Shown: positions 9,218 to 18,020, counted from the first letter of the stretch. The stretch is DNA of 64,000 bases from Lachnospiraceae bacterium (GCA_024690605.1 JAILOV010000034.1:56760-120759), one strand, 5' to 3'. The notes: a model not told the origin generated them from the letters alone. A program made the numbers and translations.

Positions 9218-10835
9218 ACGATGGTATCTCTACCTCACGGAGTTCTTTTCCGGTATGGCGGTCATGGCCGTGGAACTGGGCGCTAGCCGGCTGCTTGCCC
9301 CCTATTTCAGCTCCTCGCAGATCGTCTGGACGATCATCATCGGCACGATCATGATCGCCATGGCACTGGGGAATCTCTATGGCGGACGGGCGGCGGATAA
9401 AAATCATGATCCCGGAAGACTCTACCGGCGCCTGCTCATTGCCGCCGTATGGATCGCGGCGATCCCGCTCGTCGGAAAATATATCATTCTCGCGGTGACC
9501 GGACTGATGATCATCGCGGTCAACACCTGGTTCCTGATCTGGGCGGCATTCGCGGCCTGTATGGTGATCTTTGTCTTTCCGCTGTTTCTGCTGGGGACCG
9601 TCACACCTTCTCTCGTGAAGTACGCAACGGACAGTCTCGATGATAACGGACGCGTTGTGGGAACGCTGGGAGCCTGGAACACGATCGGCAGCATCCTCGG
9701 CACATTTCTTCCGACCTTTGTGACGATCCCGGCGGTCGGAACGGCAGTGACCTTTCTCCTGTTTTCCGGCATTCTGCTGGTCATTGCGAGCATCTATTTC
9801 CTGTCCTCCGGGAAAAAGAAAACAGCCGTTATTATATCGGGTGTTATGTTTATACTCTGTGCCTTCTTCGGCAATTCGGACAGTTTCGCGTTCTGGGAAC
9901 GGGATCTCACCTATGAGGGAGAATCGGTTTACAATTACCTGCAGGTGCGCGACACCCCGCAGGCAACGATCCTTTCCACCAATGTGCTGTTCGGCGTGCA
10001 ATCGATCCGCATGAAAGAGGGTGGCCTCACGGGGATGTACTATGATGATGCTTTGGCGGCACCGGTCATGGCGCGGTTTCAGGAAAAGGAGCATCCGACG
10101 GCACTCGTCCTGGGTATGGGGACAGGCACCTGGGCGATGCAGCTTAAGGAGTTCTTCCCCGACTGCGAGGTGGAGGGCGTAGAGATCGACGAGGACATCA
10201 CCAGGCTCGCACATACCTATTTTGCGCTGGATCCGTCCATTCCGGTGACCACCTATGACGGACGTGCTTTTCTGCAGGCGGTCGACGGAACCTATGACTG
10301 CATCATGGTGGATGCCTACCGGGATATCACGATCCCGTTTTCCATGAGTTCCGTGGAATTCTTCACACTGGTAAAGGAGCATCTGAAGCCGGACGGCGTC
10401 ATGGTCGTGAACATGAACATGCGCGATGATGAACCGGGCAATATCAACGCCTGTCTGTCCGACACGATCGCGTCCGTGTTTCCCAGCGTCCTGACGGTGG
10501 ATGTGCGCGGTTCGACAAACAGAGAACTGTTCGCTTCGGAGACCGAGCTGACCGAAGCGTTTGCCCGGGGACGGACGGAACTCGCAAAGGCCGGAGATAA
10601 CAGCGAAATGTCCGCAGATCTGCGGGACAGGCGGCTTGTGCTCGCGGACAGGATGACACAGACGGCGGACAGGCAGCAGGTCTACCGTGGGGGCGGATAT
10701 CTCCTTACAGACGACAAGGCCCCGGTGGAATTGCTGGGTATGCGGGTGATCGACGGGCTGATCCGGGATGAGATCGGTTATTACAAGCAAAGATTCCGCG
10801 AGGAAGGGATCCGCGGATTACTGGAGGCGATCTGA
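9192..10835 (+). CDS. Membrane-fused spermidine synthase-like protein
   Basis: The 547-residue product is a fusion. The N-terminal half (about residues 12-230) has roughly seven or eight hydrophobic helices like those of MFS-linked SpeE-like proteins. The C-terminal half is a Rossmann methyltransferase/aminopropyltransferase fold with the glycine-rich loop VLGMGTGTWAMQL, the acidic ribose-binding VEGVEIDED and the DGRAFLQ and MVDAYRD segments. The family is common in Clostridia and its substrate is unproven. True aminopropyl transfer to putrescine should not be assumed, as no adenosylmethionine decarboxylase gene is nearby. It overlaps ydcF by 26 bases and larB by 1 base (TGATG). Confidence 0.75.
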   Translation: MKQTDILNKRWYLYLTEFFSGMAVMAVELGASRLLAPYFSSSQIVWTIIIGTIMIAMALGNLYGGRAADKNHDPGRLYRRLLIAAVWIAAIPLVGKYIILAVTGLMIIAVNTWFLIWAAFAACMVIFVFPLFLLGTVTPSLVKYATDSLDDNGRVVGTLGAWNTIGSILGTFLPTFVTIPAVGTAVTFLLFSGILLVIASIYFLSSGKKKTAVIISGVMFILCAFFGNSDSFAFWERDLTYEGESVYNYLQVRDTPQATILSTNVLFGVQSIRMKEGGLTGMYYDDALAAPVMARFQEKEHPTALVLGMGTGTWAMQLKEFFPDCEVEGVEIDEDITRLAHTYFALDPSIPVTTYDGRAFLQAVDGTYDCIMVDAYRDITIPFSMSSVEFFTLVKEHLKPDGVMVVNMNMRDDEPGNINACLSDTIASVFPSVLTVDVRGSTNRELFASETELTEAFARGRTELAKAGDNSEMSADLRDRRLVLADRMTQTADRQQVYRGGGYLLTDDKAPVELLGMRVIDGLIRDEIGYYKQRFREEGIRGLLEAI

Positions 10836-11551
10836 TGAACGAACAAAAGAGCGGCTACGAGGAACTGGGTTTTGCCAAGCTGGACACGGAGCGCTGGGAG
10901 CGAACGGGCTTTCCGGAGGTCGTGTTCTGTGAGGGGAAACCGGACACCTGTCTGGCGCAGATCTTCAAGAAACTCTATGAGATCAACGGCGAGGTGTTCG
11001 GTACACGGGCTTCGCAGCATCAGTATGAGATCGTGAAAAAGGCGTTTGAAGCGGCCTATGAGGAGGCGGTGGCGGGATCACTCCGTTATGACGGGGTCTC
11101 CCGGATCATGAAACTGGAAAAGGCGGACAGACAGTATATCGGGCGGATCGCGGTGTGCTCGGCGGGAACGGCGGACATCCCTGTCGCCGAGGAAGCGGCG
11201 CAGACGGCGGAATTCTTCGGATCCAAAGTGGACCGGATCTTTGATATCGGTATCAGCGGGCTGCATCGACTGGTCGCCCAGCTGGATCGCATCCGCGCAG
11301 CCAACTGTGTGGTGGCAGTCGCCGGCATGGAGGGGGCACTGGCAAGTGTTCTGGGCGGACTGGTGGAGAATCCGGTCATCGCGGTGCCGACCTCGGTCGG
11401 CTACGGGGTTAGTGAGGGCGGACGCACGGCACTCCACGCGATGCTCTCCTCCTGTGCCAACGGGATTGCGGTCGTGAACATCGACAACGGCTACGGAGCC
11501 GGATATCTGGCGACGCAGATCAACCGGCTCGCCGCGGGATCAAAAGGTTAG
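10835..11551 (+). CDS. larB: LarB, pyridinium-3,5-biscarboxylate mononucleotide synthase
   Basis: LarB carboxylates and hydrolyses nicotinic acid adenine dinucleotide in the first step of nickel-pincer cofactor synthesis. The 238 residues show the AIR-carboxylase (PurE-like) C-terminal domain typical of LarB: AVCSAGTADIPVAEEA, DIGISGLHRL, VAGMEGALASVLGG, VIAVPTSVGYG and NIDNGYGAG. The N-terminal domain carries FGTRAS. The start is coupled to the preceding stop. larC follows after 21 bases; larE and a LarA-type racemase are not in the window. Confidence 0.93.
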   Translation: MNEQKSGYEELGFAKLDTERWERTGFPEVVFCEGKPDTCLAQIFKKLYEINGEVFGTRASQHQYEIVKKAFEAAYEEAVAGSLRYDGVSRIMKLEKADRQYIGRIAVCSAGTADIPVAEEAAQTAEFFGSKVDRIFDIGISGLHRLVAQLDRIRAANCVVAVAGMEGALASVLGGLVENPVIAVPTSVGYGVSEGGRTALHAMLSSCANGIAVVNIDNGYGAGYLATQINRLAAGSKG

Positions 11552-11572
11552 ACGGGGGACAGGGGGGACGAT

Positions 11573-12421
11573 ATGGAAAGAGCGCTTTATTTCGAGTGTG
11601 CATCGGGGATCAGCGGAGACATGACGGTCGCGGCACTATTGGACCTCGGCGCGGATGAAAAGAAACTTCTGCAGGTGCTGGAAACCGTGCCGGCGGACGG
11701 GTTCACGGTGGAGCTGTCGCGCGTGAAGAAGTCCGGGCTGGATTGTCAGGATTTTGACGTGAAGCTGGATGAGGCACATGAGAACCACGATCATGATATG
11801 GAATATCTGCACGGACATGAGCATGAAGCGGACGATCATGAACACCATCATGAGGCGCACGAACATGACGGACATGAACATCATCATGAACACGGACATC
11901 ATCATCTCCACCGGCATCTCGCGGATGTCAACGCGATCATCGACGGAACGCAGATGACCGACCGTGCGCGCGCGCTGGCGAAGAAGATCTTCCGGATCCT
12001 CGCGGAGGCGGAAGCAAAAGCCCACGGTCTGCCACTGGAGGAGGTTCATTTTCATGAGGTCGGCGCGATCGACTCGATCGTGGATGTCATCTCGATCGCG
12101 GTATGCTTCGACGATATTAACATAACGGATGTTATTGTAAAATCCGTCACGGAAGGATGTGGGACCATCCGCTGTCAGCACGGCATTCTGCCGGTGCCGG
12201 TACCGGCGGTGACCAATATCGCACAGCGCTATGCCCTGCCGATGCGGATCGCCGACGTGCGGGGTGAATTTGTGACCCCGACCGGTGCGGCCTTTCTGGC
12301 AGCCGTGAAAACAAAGGAAAGCCTGCCGGAGCGCTTCAGGATCGTGAAGACCGGTCTGGGTGCGGGCAAGAGGGAATACGCACTGCCGGGGCTCCTCAGG
12401 GCGATGATCGTGGAGGGATAG
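11573..12421 (+). CDS. larC: LarC nickel-insertion protein, LarC1 domain only
   Basis: LarC inserts nickel into the pincer cofactor, with CTP consumed. The 282-residue product starts with the family motif YFECASGISGDM and has the conserved GLPLEEVHFHEVGAIDSIVDV and EFVTPTGAAFLAAV segments. Residues 69-115 are a histidine-rich stretch with about 22 His, as in other nickel proteins, presumably metal binding or storage. The protein ends at YALPGLLRAMIVEG, exactly where the LarC2 (CTP-binding) half begins in full-length LarC of about 400 residues. No LarC2 coding is found in any frame between here and the next gene, only a terminator. Either LarC2 is encoded elsewhere or this form works alone. 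Confidence 0.88.
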   Translation: MERALYFECASGISGDMTVAALLDLGADEKKLLQVLETVPADGFTVELSRVKKSGLDCQDFDVKLDEAHENHDHDMEYLHGHEHEADDHEHHHEAHEHDGHEHHHEHGHHHLHRHLADVNAIIDGTQMTDRARALAKKIFRILAEAEAKAHGLPLEEVHFHEVGAIDSIVDVISIAVCFDDINITDVIVKSVTEGCGTIRCQHGILPVPVPAVTNIAQRYALPMRIADVRGEFVTPTGAAFLAAVKTKESLPERFRIVKTGLGAGKREYALPGLLRAMIVEG

Positions 12422-12454
12422 TTCCTTTTCCTTTTATTGCACACAAGAAAGATT

Positions 12455-12484
12455 TGCGGTAAGATATATCTTACCGCATTTTTG
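12455..12484 (+). terminator. Rho-independent terminator after larC
   Basis: TGCGGTAAGA and its complement TCTTACCGCA form a perfect stem around a short A/T loop (12455-12478), followed by TTTTT. It closes the ydcF-larC run. Confidence 0.85.
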
Positions 12485-12512
12485 TCTGTATTGAGGAAGA
12501 GAACGACAGCAG

Positions 12513-14264
12513 ATGAAGGGTTTTCGTGATCTGGATCCGGAAGAGGCCGAACAGGTCGTCACTTCGCGGAGAAGACGAAAAGAGTATATCGATGATCTCG
12601 AGGCGCAGCTCTATGCGCCGCTGATGTCCACGGGCTACGATGCACAGCCATCGGAGCGTCGGTCGGGCACACAGCGGACACCGCGAGCCACCTTCTATGA
12701 CGTCTCCGGTGCGCAGGATGGCAGCGATTTTACGGAGAGAGTCTACGAACAGCCGGAGGAGCGCTACGATCGTCCGCAGAGACCGGTGCGTCCTGCCGAA
12801 CGCTATGAGGAGGAAGAAGAATTCTACGAGCGTCCGCGGAGATCCATGCGCCCCGCAGAGCGTTATGAGGAGGACGAAGAGTTCTATGATCGTTCGCGCA
12901 GACCCATGCGCTCCGCCGAACGGTACGAGGAGAAAGAGGCGTTTTACGAGCGCCCGCGCAGACCCATGCGCCGCCCTGCCGAACGGTATGCGGAGGAAGA
13001 AGAGTTTTACGAGCGCCCGCGGAGACCGATGCGCCCCGCGGAGCGTTATGAGGAGGAAGAGGAATACTACCGTGACGCCGCTGAAGAAGACTATGATCCG
13101 GAGGATGACGATGCGGATGACGGGTATGCGTATGTGCAATCCCGCGGTCCTGCGGGATGCAGGCGGCGCGCGGCGCACTATGCCAGGCGTGCTTTCCTGA
13201 TCGCGGGCATCCTGTTTGTGCTGACGGTCGGCGGGATCATCGTTTTCTTCGGTCACGCGAAAAAGGAGAACAGACAGGCACGCGGAGAGGAAAAGACAGC
13301 CCAGCAGGGTGCCAATGACGGCGAACTCTGGGAACTCACCGGCGAGGAGGCCGTCATGTGGAACGGCGGATCCGAGACCGCGGAAGAGGAGGTTGTGGAG
13401 GAGACATCGTCCGCGTTTCTTGCGCCTTCCGCGGAAAAGGATGTCTTTTTCGAGGGCTACCGCACCTACAAGAGCGATGAGACCAAAGAGATCGTTGATG
13501 AGGAGGTGCAGTCGACCTATGGCGTGCTGATCAACGCGGAGACCGGCGAGGTGATCGCCGAGAAACAGGCGGATGCCATCACCAGTCCCGCTTCCATGAC
13601 GAAGATCCTGACCCTGCTTGTCGCGGTGGAGCATCTGGCGGATCTGGACGAAAAGGTCGTGATGACGCAGGAAATCGGCGACACCGTTTATCGCAAAGAT
13701 CTGAGCGCCGTGGGCTATCAGGTGGGGGACGAGATCCCCGTCCGGGATCTGCTTTACGGGACCATCCTGCCGTCCGGCGCGGATGCGGCCATGCTGCTGG
13801 CGGAGCATGTGGCGGGCTCGCAGGAAGCGTTCGTGGAAATGATGAATGACCGGGTGCAGGAGCTGGGGATCGCTGAGACCGCGCATTTTTCCAATGTCGT
13901 GGGCAACTATGACACGGACAACCACTGCACGATGCGCGATATGGCGATGATCCTGAAGGCGGCGGTGGAGAACGATCTGTGCAGGGAGGTGCTGAACACG
14001 CGCATCTACACGACGAGCCCGACACCGGATCATCCGGAGGGGATCGAGATCTCCAACTGGTTTCTGCGCCGCATTGAGGACAAGGACGCGCATGGGGAGG
14101 TCGTGTGTGCCAAGACCGGCTTTGTCGATCAGAGCGGCTGCTGCGCGGCCAGTTATCAGATCTCCAATGACGGCGGGCACTATCTCTGCGTGACCGGTGA
14201 TGCCTGGAGTTCCTGGCGCTGCATCTACGATCACGTGCGGATCTATGATCTCTACACAAACTAA
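12513..14264 (+). CDS. Membrane-anchored S11 D-alanyl-D-alanine carboxypeptidase with charged repeat region
   Basis: The 583-residue protein has a penicillin-binding D,D-carboxypeptidase domain at its C-terminus. It has the active-site SMTK (in TSPASMTKILTLLV) and the KTG box (VCAKTGFVDQ). The middle motif reads SGAD where most S11 enzymes have SxN. A single TM helix (about 228-250) precedes the domain, so a roughly 225-residue cytoplasmic tail comes first. That tail holds five copies of a 20-residue Arg/Glu/Tyr repeat. Such a long N-terminal cytoplasmic tail is unusual for this family, which normally has a cleaved signal peptide and a C-terminal anchor. hflK follows after 11 bases. Confidence 0.85.
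   Translation: MKGFRDLDPEEAEQVVTSRRRRKEYIDDLEAQLYAPLMSTGYDAQPSERRSGTQRTPRATFYDVSGAQDGSDFTERVYEQPEERYDRPQRPVRPAERYEEEEEFYERPRRSMRPAERYEEDEEFYDRSRRPMRSAERYEEKEAFYERPRRPMRRPAERYAEEEEFYERPRRPMRPAERYEEEEEYYRDAAEEDYDPEDDDADDGYAYVQSRGPAGCRRRAAHYARRAFLIAGILFVLTVGGIIVFFGHAKKENRQARGEEKTAQQGANDGELWELTGEEAVMWNGGSETAEEEVVEETSSAFLAPSAEKDVFFEGYRTYKSDETKEIVDEEVQSTYGVLINAETGEVIAEKQADAITSPASMTKILTLLVAVEHLADLDEKVVMTQEIGDTVYRKDLSAVGYQVGDEIPVRDLLYGTILPSGADAAMLLAEHVAGSQEAFVEMMNDRVQELGIAETAHFSNVVGNYDTDNHCTMRDMAMILKAAVENDLCREVLNTRIYTTSPTPDHPEGIEISNWFLRRIEDKDAHGEVVCAKTGFVDQSGCCAASYQISNDGGHYLCVTGDAWSSWRCIYDHVRIYDLYTN
12762..13075 (+). repeat. 60-bp tandem repeats inside the carboxypeptidase gene
   Basis: Units begin at 12789, 12849, 12909, 12969 and 13032 and encode variants of RPAERYEEEEEFYERPRRPM. 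A degenerate half unit precedes them and a 3-base insertion (an extra Arg codon) occurs in the fourth. Reading frame is kept throughout, so this is a coding minisatellite prone to copy-number change. Confidence 0.9.
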
Positions 14265-14275
14265 CGGGGAGTTTT

Positions 14276-15451
14276 ATGGCGGAGTTATTGTTTTTTCTCA
14301 TGATCCTGGCCTTTCTGAACAGGAATCGCATTCGCCGGTGGATCGAGCAGATGAAGGAAAGGAGAAACATGAACGGACAGGGATTTTCATTTAAGAATCC
14401 ATTTACGAAGCGTGACGCGAACGGGGACATCTATCAGGAACAGCCCCGGGAGCCGCGGCCGAACGGGGGCGGAAAGGGCGCGGCCCGCGTGATCGGCGGC
14501 ATCCTGCTCGCGGTCCTGGTGATCGTGCTCGCGTCCTCCGCATTCTATAATGTCGGAGAACAGGAGCAGGCGGTGCTGACCATGTTCGGAAAGATCATGC
14601 GCACGGACACCGCGGGACTCTACTTCAAGGTCCCTTTCCTGCAGCGGGTGCACAAGGTGGACATGACGACGCACGGTATCGGCATCGGCTACGCTGTCGG
14701 CGGCGACGGGCAGAATATCACGGTCGATGAAGAGGGGATCATGATCACCTCGGATTTCAATTTCGTCGATATCGATTTTTATCTGGAGTACAAGGTGAGC
14801 GATCCGGTCGCCTATCTCTACAACACGCAGGATCCCGAGGGGACGATGAAGAACATGGCGCTTGCCGCCATCCGTTCCACGGTCATCAACTATCCGGTCG
14901 ATGAGGTCATCACGACCGCGAAGGGACAGATCCAGGCGGAGGTGAAGGAAAAACTGCAGACGGAGCTCACGAACAATGAGGTCGGTCTCATGGCCGTCAA
15001 TATCTCCGTGCAGGACGCGGAGCCGCCGACACCGGAGATCGTGCAGGCCTTCAAGGAGGTGGAGACCGCCAAGCAGGGCAAGGAGACGGCGGTCAACAAC
15101 GCAAAGAAATATCAGAACGAGCAGATCCCCAGAGCGGAGGCGAACGCCGACAAGATCACGCAGCAGGCGGAGGCCGATAAGGCAGCGCGTATCGCTGAGG
15201 CACAGGGCCAGGCGGAGCGGTTCTCACAGATGTATCAGGAGTATCAGAAATATCCGCTGATCACCAAGCAGCGCATGTTCTATGAAGCCATGGAGGATGT
15301 GCTGCCGGGACTCAAGGTCATCATCTCGGACGGCAACACGCAGGAGCTTCTTCCCATCGACAGCTTCGGAACGGGTGTCGGTGCGGCAGGTACAAGCAGC
15401 GGCAGTTCGGCTGTGTCGGATGACGCCGCGGGAGAGGAGGCGCAGAAATGA
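14276..15451 (+). CDS. hflK: HflK, SPFH/band-7 membrane protein
   Basis: HflK forms with HflC a large membrane cage that, in enterobacteria, encloses and modulates FtsH. The protein has a Gly/Pro-rich N-terminal stretch, a TM helix (VIGGILLAVLVIVLASSAFY), then the SPFH domain (NVGEQEQAVLTMFGKI), a charged coiled coil and the region around QMYQEYQKYP. From ATG 14276 it is 391 residues and carries an extra hydrophobic N-terminal segment. An alternative ATG at 14369, preceded by AGGAAAGGAG, would give 360 residues and the more usual HflK beginning. Both have ribosome sites; 14276 has GGGGAG. The stop overlaps hflC as ATGA. Confidence 0.88.
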   Translation: MAELLFFLMILAFLNRNRIRRWIEQMKERRNMNGQGFSFKNPFTKRDANGDIYQEQPREPRPNGGGKGAARVIGGILLAVLVIVLASSAFYNVGEQEQAVLTMFGKIMRTDTAGLYFKVPFLQRVHKVDMTTHGIGIGYAVGGDGQNITVDEEGIMITSDFNFVDIDFYLEYKVSDPVAYLYNTQDPEGTMKNMALAAIRSTVINYPVDEVITTAKGQIQAEVKEKLQTELTNNEVGLMAVNISVQDAEPPTPEIVQAFKEVETAKQGKETAVNNAKKYQNEQIPRAEANADKITQQAEADKAARIAEAQGQAERFSQMYQEYQKYPLITKQRMFYEAMEDVLPGLKVIISDGNTQELLPIDSFGTGVGAAGTSSGSSAVSDDAAGEEAQK

Positions 15452-16326
15452 AGAAGACAGCAGCGCGCGTATTTCTGATCATCCTGGTGCTGGCGGCGGT
15501 CGTGGTGCTCGCGAACACCCTCTACACGGTAAAACAGAAGCAGTTTGTCGCCGTTCGCCAGTTCGGCAAGGTCATCGCGGTGGAATCCACGCCGGGACTC
15601 AAGGCCAAGGTGCCATTCATTCAGACAACGCAGGCGATCAGCGCAGCAACGGTTCTTTATGACATTCCGGCTTCCGATGTCATCACCAGAGATAAGAAAT
15701 CCATGATCACCGACACTTATGTGCTGTGGCGCGTGACGGACGCGGTGAAATATATCCAGACGCTCAACGCCATCGATGCCAGAGCGCAGGAGCGCATCGA
15801 GGCGGCGGTCTATAACGCGACCAAAAACGTGATCTCTTCTCTGTCGCAGGACGAGGTGATCGAAGCCCGCGGGGAGAAACTTACGGAACTCATCACAACG
15901 GACGCCGCGGAGGATATCCGCGCCTACGGGATCGAGATCATTCAGGCGCAGATCAAGGCGCTGGACCTTCCGGACGACAACCGGGCTGCGGTCTATGAAC
16001 GCATGATCTCCGAGCGGCAGAACATCGCGGCCTCCTATAAGGCGGAGGGTGAAGCGGAAGCGCAGAAGATCCGCAACGAGACCGACAGACAGGTGACGAT
16101 CATGCAGGCGGAGGCGGAAAAGCAGGCAGCGGTGCTTGCGGCCGAGGGTGAGGCAGCCTACATGCAGACGCTGCAGAAGGCCTATAACACCGAGGACAAA
16201 GCAGGTTTCTACAATTTCATCCGTTCGCTCGACGCGCTGCGCGAGTCCATGAAGGGCGGCAACAAGACGCTGATCCTCGACAGGGATTCGGAGATCGCGA
16301 AGATCCTGTACGGACAGGTGGAGTGA
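15448..16326 (+). CDS. hflC: HflC, SPFH/band-7 membrane protein
   Basis: This is the partner of HflK, 292 residues, in the expected size range. It has an N-terminal TM helix (about 7-25), the HflC-typical TVKQKQFVAVRQFGKVI, an SPFH domain and a coiled-coil stretch (MISERQNIAASYKAEGEAEAQ) where the two proteins interdigitate. It ends soon after TLILDRDSEIAKILYG. ATG overlaps the hflK stop by 4 bases, so stoichiometric expression is expected. A HerA-type ATPase gene follows after 25 bases. Confidence 0.9.
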   Translation: MKKTAARVFLIILVLAAVVVLANTLYTVKQKQFVAVRQFGKVIAVESTPGLKAKVPFIQTTQAISAATVLYDIPASDVITRDKKSMITDTYVLWRVTDAVKYIQTLNAIDARAQERIEAAVYNATKNVISSLSQDEVIEARGEKLTELITTDAAEDIRAYGIEIIQAQIKALDLPDDNRAAVYERMISERQNIAASYKAEGEAEAQKIRNETDRQVTIMQAEAEKQAAVLAAEGEAAYMQTLQKAYNTEDKAGFYNFIRSLDALRESMKGGNKTLILDRDSEIAKILYGQVE

Positions 16327-16351
16327 AAACAGGGAAAGAGAGGGCAGAAGC

Positions 16352-17962
16352 ATGGTAGTGGATGGCGAGATCTGGGCAGGCACAACGGATGACGGCGAGG
16401 GACTCTTCCTTCTGCCGCAGATGGCGAACCGGCACGGTCTGATCGCGGGAGCGACCGGCACCGGCAAAACGGTGACACTCAAGGTCCTTGCGGAATCCTT
16501 CAGTGACATGGGTGTGCCGGTCTTTATGGCGGATGTCAAGGGAGATATCGCGGGGATCATGAATCCGGGCACAGACAGCGCGGACATGCAGGCGAGGATC
16601 GCGCGCTTCGGTCTGGAGGAGCGCGGATTTCATTATCACGGCTATCCGGTCACCTTCTGGGATATCTACGGGGAAAAGGGCATCCAGCTGCGCACGACGA
16701 TCTCGGAGATGGGTCCGCTCCTGCTGTCCCGCATTCTCAATCTCAACGATCTGCAGTCGTCGCTCCTCACGATCGCGTTCAAGATCGCGGATGACAATGA
16801 TCTGCTGCTGATCGACACCAAGGATCTCAAGGCACTGCTGTCCTATATCGCCGAGCACAACAAGGAATTCTCCGAGGATTACGGCAACATCGCGAAGGCG
16901 TCGATCAACACGATCCTGCGCGCGGTGGTGGCGCTGGAGCTGGAGGGCGGCGAGACCTTCTTCGGCGAGACGGCACTGAACATCACGGACTGGTTCACGA
17001 CGGGAGACGGCGGCCGCGGCATGATCAACGTGCTGGATTCCGAGAGCCTCATCAACAACGGCAAGCTGTATTCCACCTTCCTCCTCTGGCTTCTTTCCGA
17101 GCTGTTTGAGACACTGCCCGAGGTGGGCGATCTGGACAAGCCGAAGATGGTCTTCTTCTTCGATGAGGCACATCTTCTGTTTAACGGCGCGCCCAAGTCG
17201 CTCCTGGACAAGATCGAGCAGGTGGTGAAACTCATCCGGTCCAAGGGCGTGGGCGTCTATTTCTGCACGCAGAATCCGCGGGATATCCCGGACGGGGTAC
17301 TGGCGCAGCTGGGCAACAAGATCGAGCACGCGCTGCATGCCTACACGCCCGCCGAGCAGAAGGCGGTCCGGGCCGCGGCCATGAGCTTCCGCGAGAATCC
17401 CGATTTTGACACCTATGAGACCATCATGGGTCTGGGCACCGGCGAGGCGGTCGTCTCCTTCCTGAATGAGGACGGCACACCGGGCATCTGCAAGAAGATC
17501 AGCATCCTGCCGCCGCAGTGCGCCTTCGGCAGCATCTCTGAGAGCGAGCGTGACCGTGCTATAAAGAGCTCCATGCTCTACAGCAAATATGCCAAAGCCG
17601 TTGATCCCGATTCCGCCTATGAATTCCTGCAGCGAAAGGGACTGGAGGAGGCCGCGGAAAAAGAGGAAGCCAGAGAGCAGGCACTCGCCGACAAGGAGGC
17701 GGCCAGACAGGCAGCTGCCGAGGAGAAGGCGGCACAGAAGGCCGCTGAAAAAGAGGAGCGGGACAGGGAACGCGAGAAGCAGAAGGAGGCGAACGCGAAG
17801 AAACGCGCGGTCAAATCCGTCGGCAATTCCGTCGCGGGCACCGTCGGGCGCGAGGTCGGCAAGAGCGTTGGCGGCAAGTTCGGTAAATTCGGGAAAACTC
17901 TGGGCGGTAACGTGGGCGCAAGCCTTGGGAGAGGGATCCTTTCCACGCTGTTCAAATCGTAG
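16352..17962 (+). CDS. HerA-type P-loop ATPase (DUF853)
   Basis: The 536-residue protein belongs to the HerA/FtsK-like ATPase branch annotated as DUF853. Walker A is GATGTGKT (about residues 34-41), followed by FMADVKGDIAGI; Walker B is MVFFFDEAHLLF; and an arginine-bearing FCTQNPRDIPDGVLAQLGNKIEHAL segment follows. The last 110 residues are a Lys/Glu/Ala coiled coil, then a Gly/Lys-rich tail with repeats like VGREVGKSVGGKFGKFGK, reminiscent of a glycine zipper. There is no N-terminal HAS-barrel domain. Cellular role is unknown. It is probably co-transcribed with hflKC, so a membrane-associated role is possible but inferred. Confidence 0.82.
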   Translation: MVVDGEIWAGTTDDGEGLFLLPQMANRHGLIAGATGTGKTVTLKVLAESFSDMGVPVFMADVKGDIAGIMNPGTDSADMQARIARFGLEERGFHYHGYPVTFWDIYGEKGIQLRTTISEMGPLLLSRILNLNDLQSSLLTIAFKIADDNDLLLIDTKDLKALLSYIAEHNKEFSEDYGNIAKASINTILRAVVALELEGGETFFGETALNITDWFTTGDGGRGMINVLDSESLINNGKLYSTFLLWLLSELFETLPEVGDLDKPKMVFFFDEAHLLFNGAPKSLLDKIEQVVKLIRSKGVGVYFCTQNPRDIPDGVLAQLGNKIEHALHAYTPAEQKAVRAAAMSFRENPDFDTYETIMGLGTGEAVVSFLNEDGTPGICKKISILPPQCAFGSISESERDRAIKSSMLYSKYAKAVDPDSAYEFLQRKGLEEAAEKEEAREQALADKEAARQAAAEEKAAQKAAEKEERDREREKQKEANAKKRAVKSVGNSVAGTVGREVGKSVGGKFGKFGKTLGGNVGASLGRGILSTLFKS

Positions 17963-17980
17963 AAAGATGAAAGGAACAAA

Positions 17981-18020
17981 AGAAACCCGGATGCCGCGTC
18001 TGCGACACCCGGGTTTCCTG
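17981..18020. terminator. Bidirectional terminator between the HerA-type gene and hsp20
   Basis: GAAACCCGG (17982-17990) pairs with CCGGGTTTC (18009-18017), with an inner imperfect stem. T-rich sequence follows on the minus strand (toward 17965) and a weaker T-rich stretch on the plus strand. It separates convergent genes. Confidence 0.7.

Noticed and set aside
12422..12512. LarC2 coding after a ribosomal frameshift
   Set aside because: No frame continues beyond about 30 codons before the terminator and the next gene, and no LarC2-like segment is seen.
12762..13075. 60-bp repeats considered as a CRISPR array
   Set aside because: Repeats are contiguous without spacers, in frame within a gene and imperfect; no cas genes are near.
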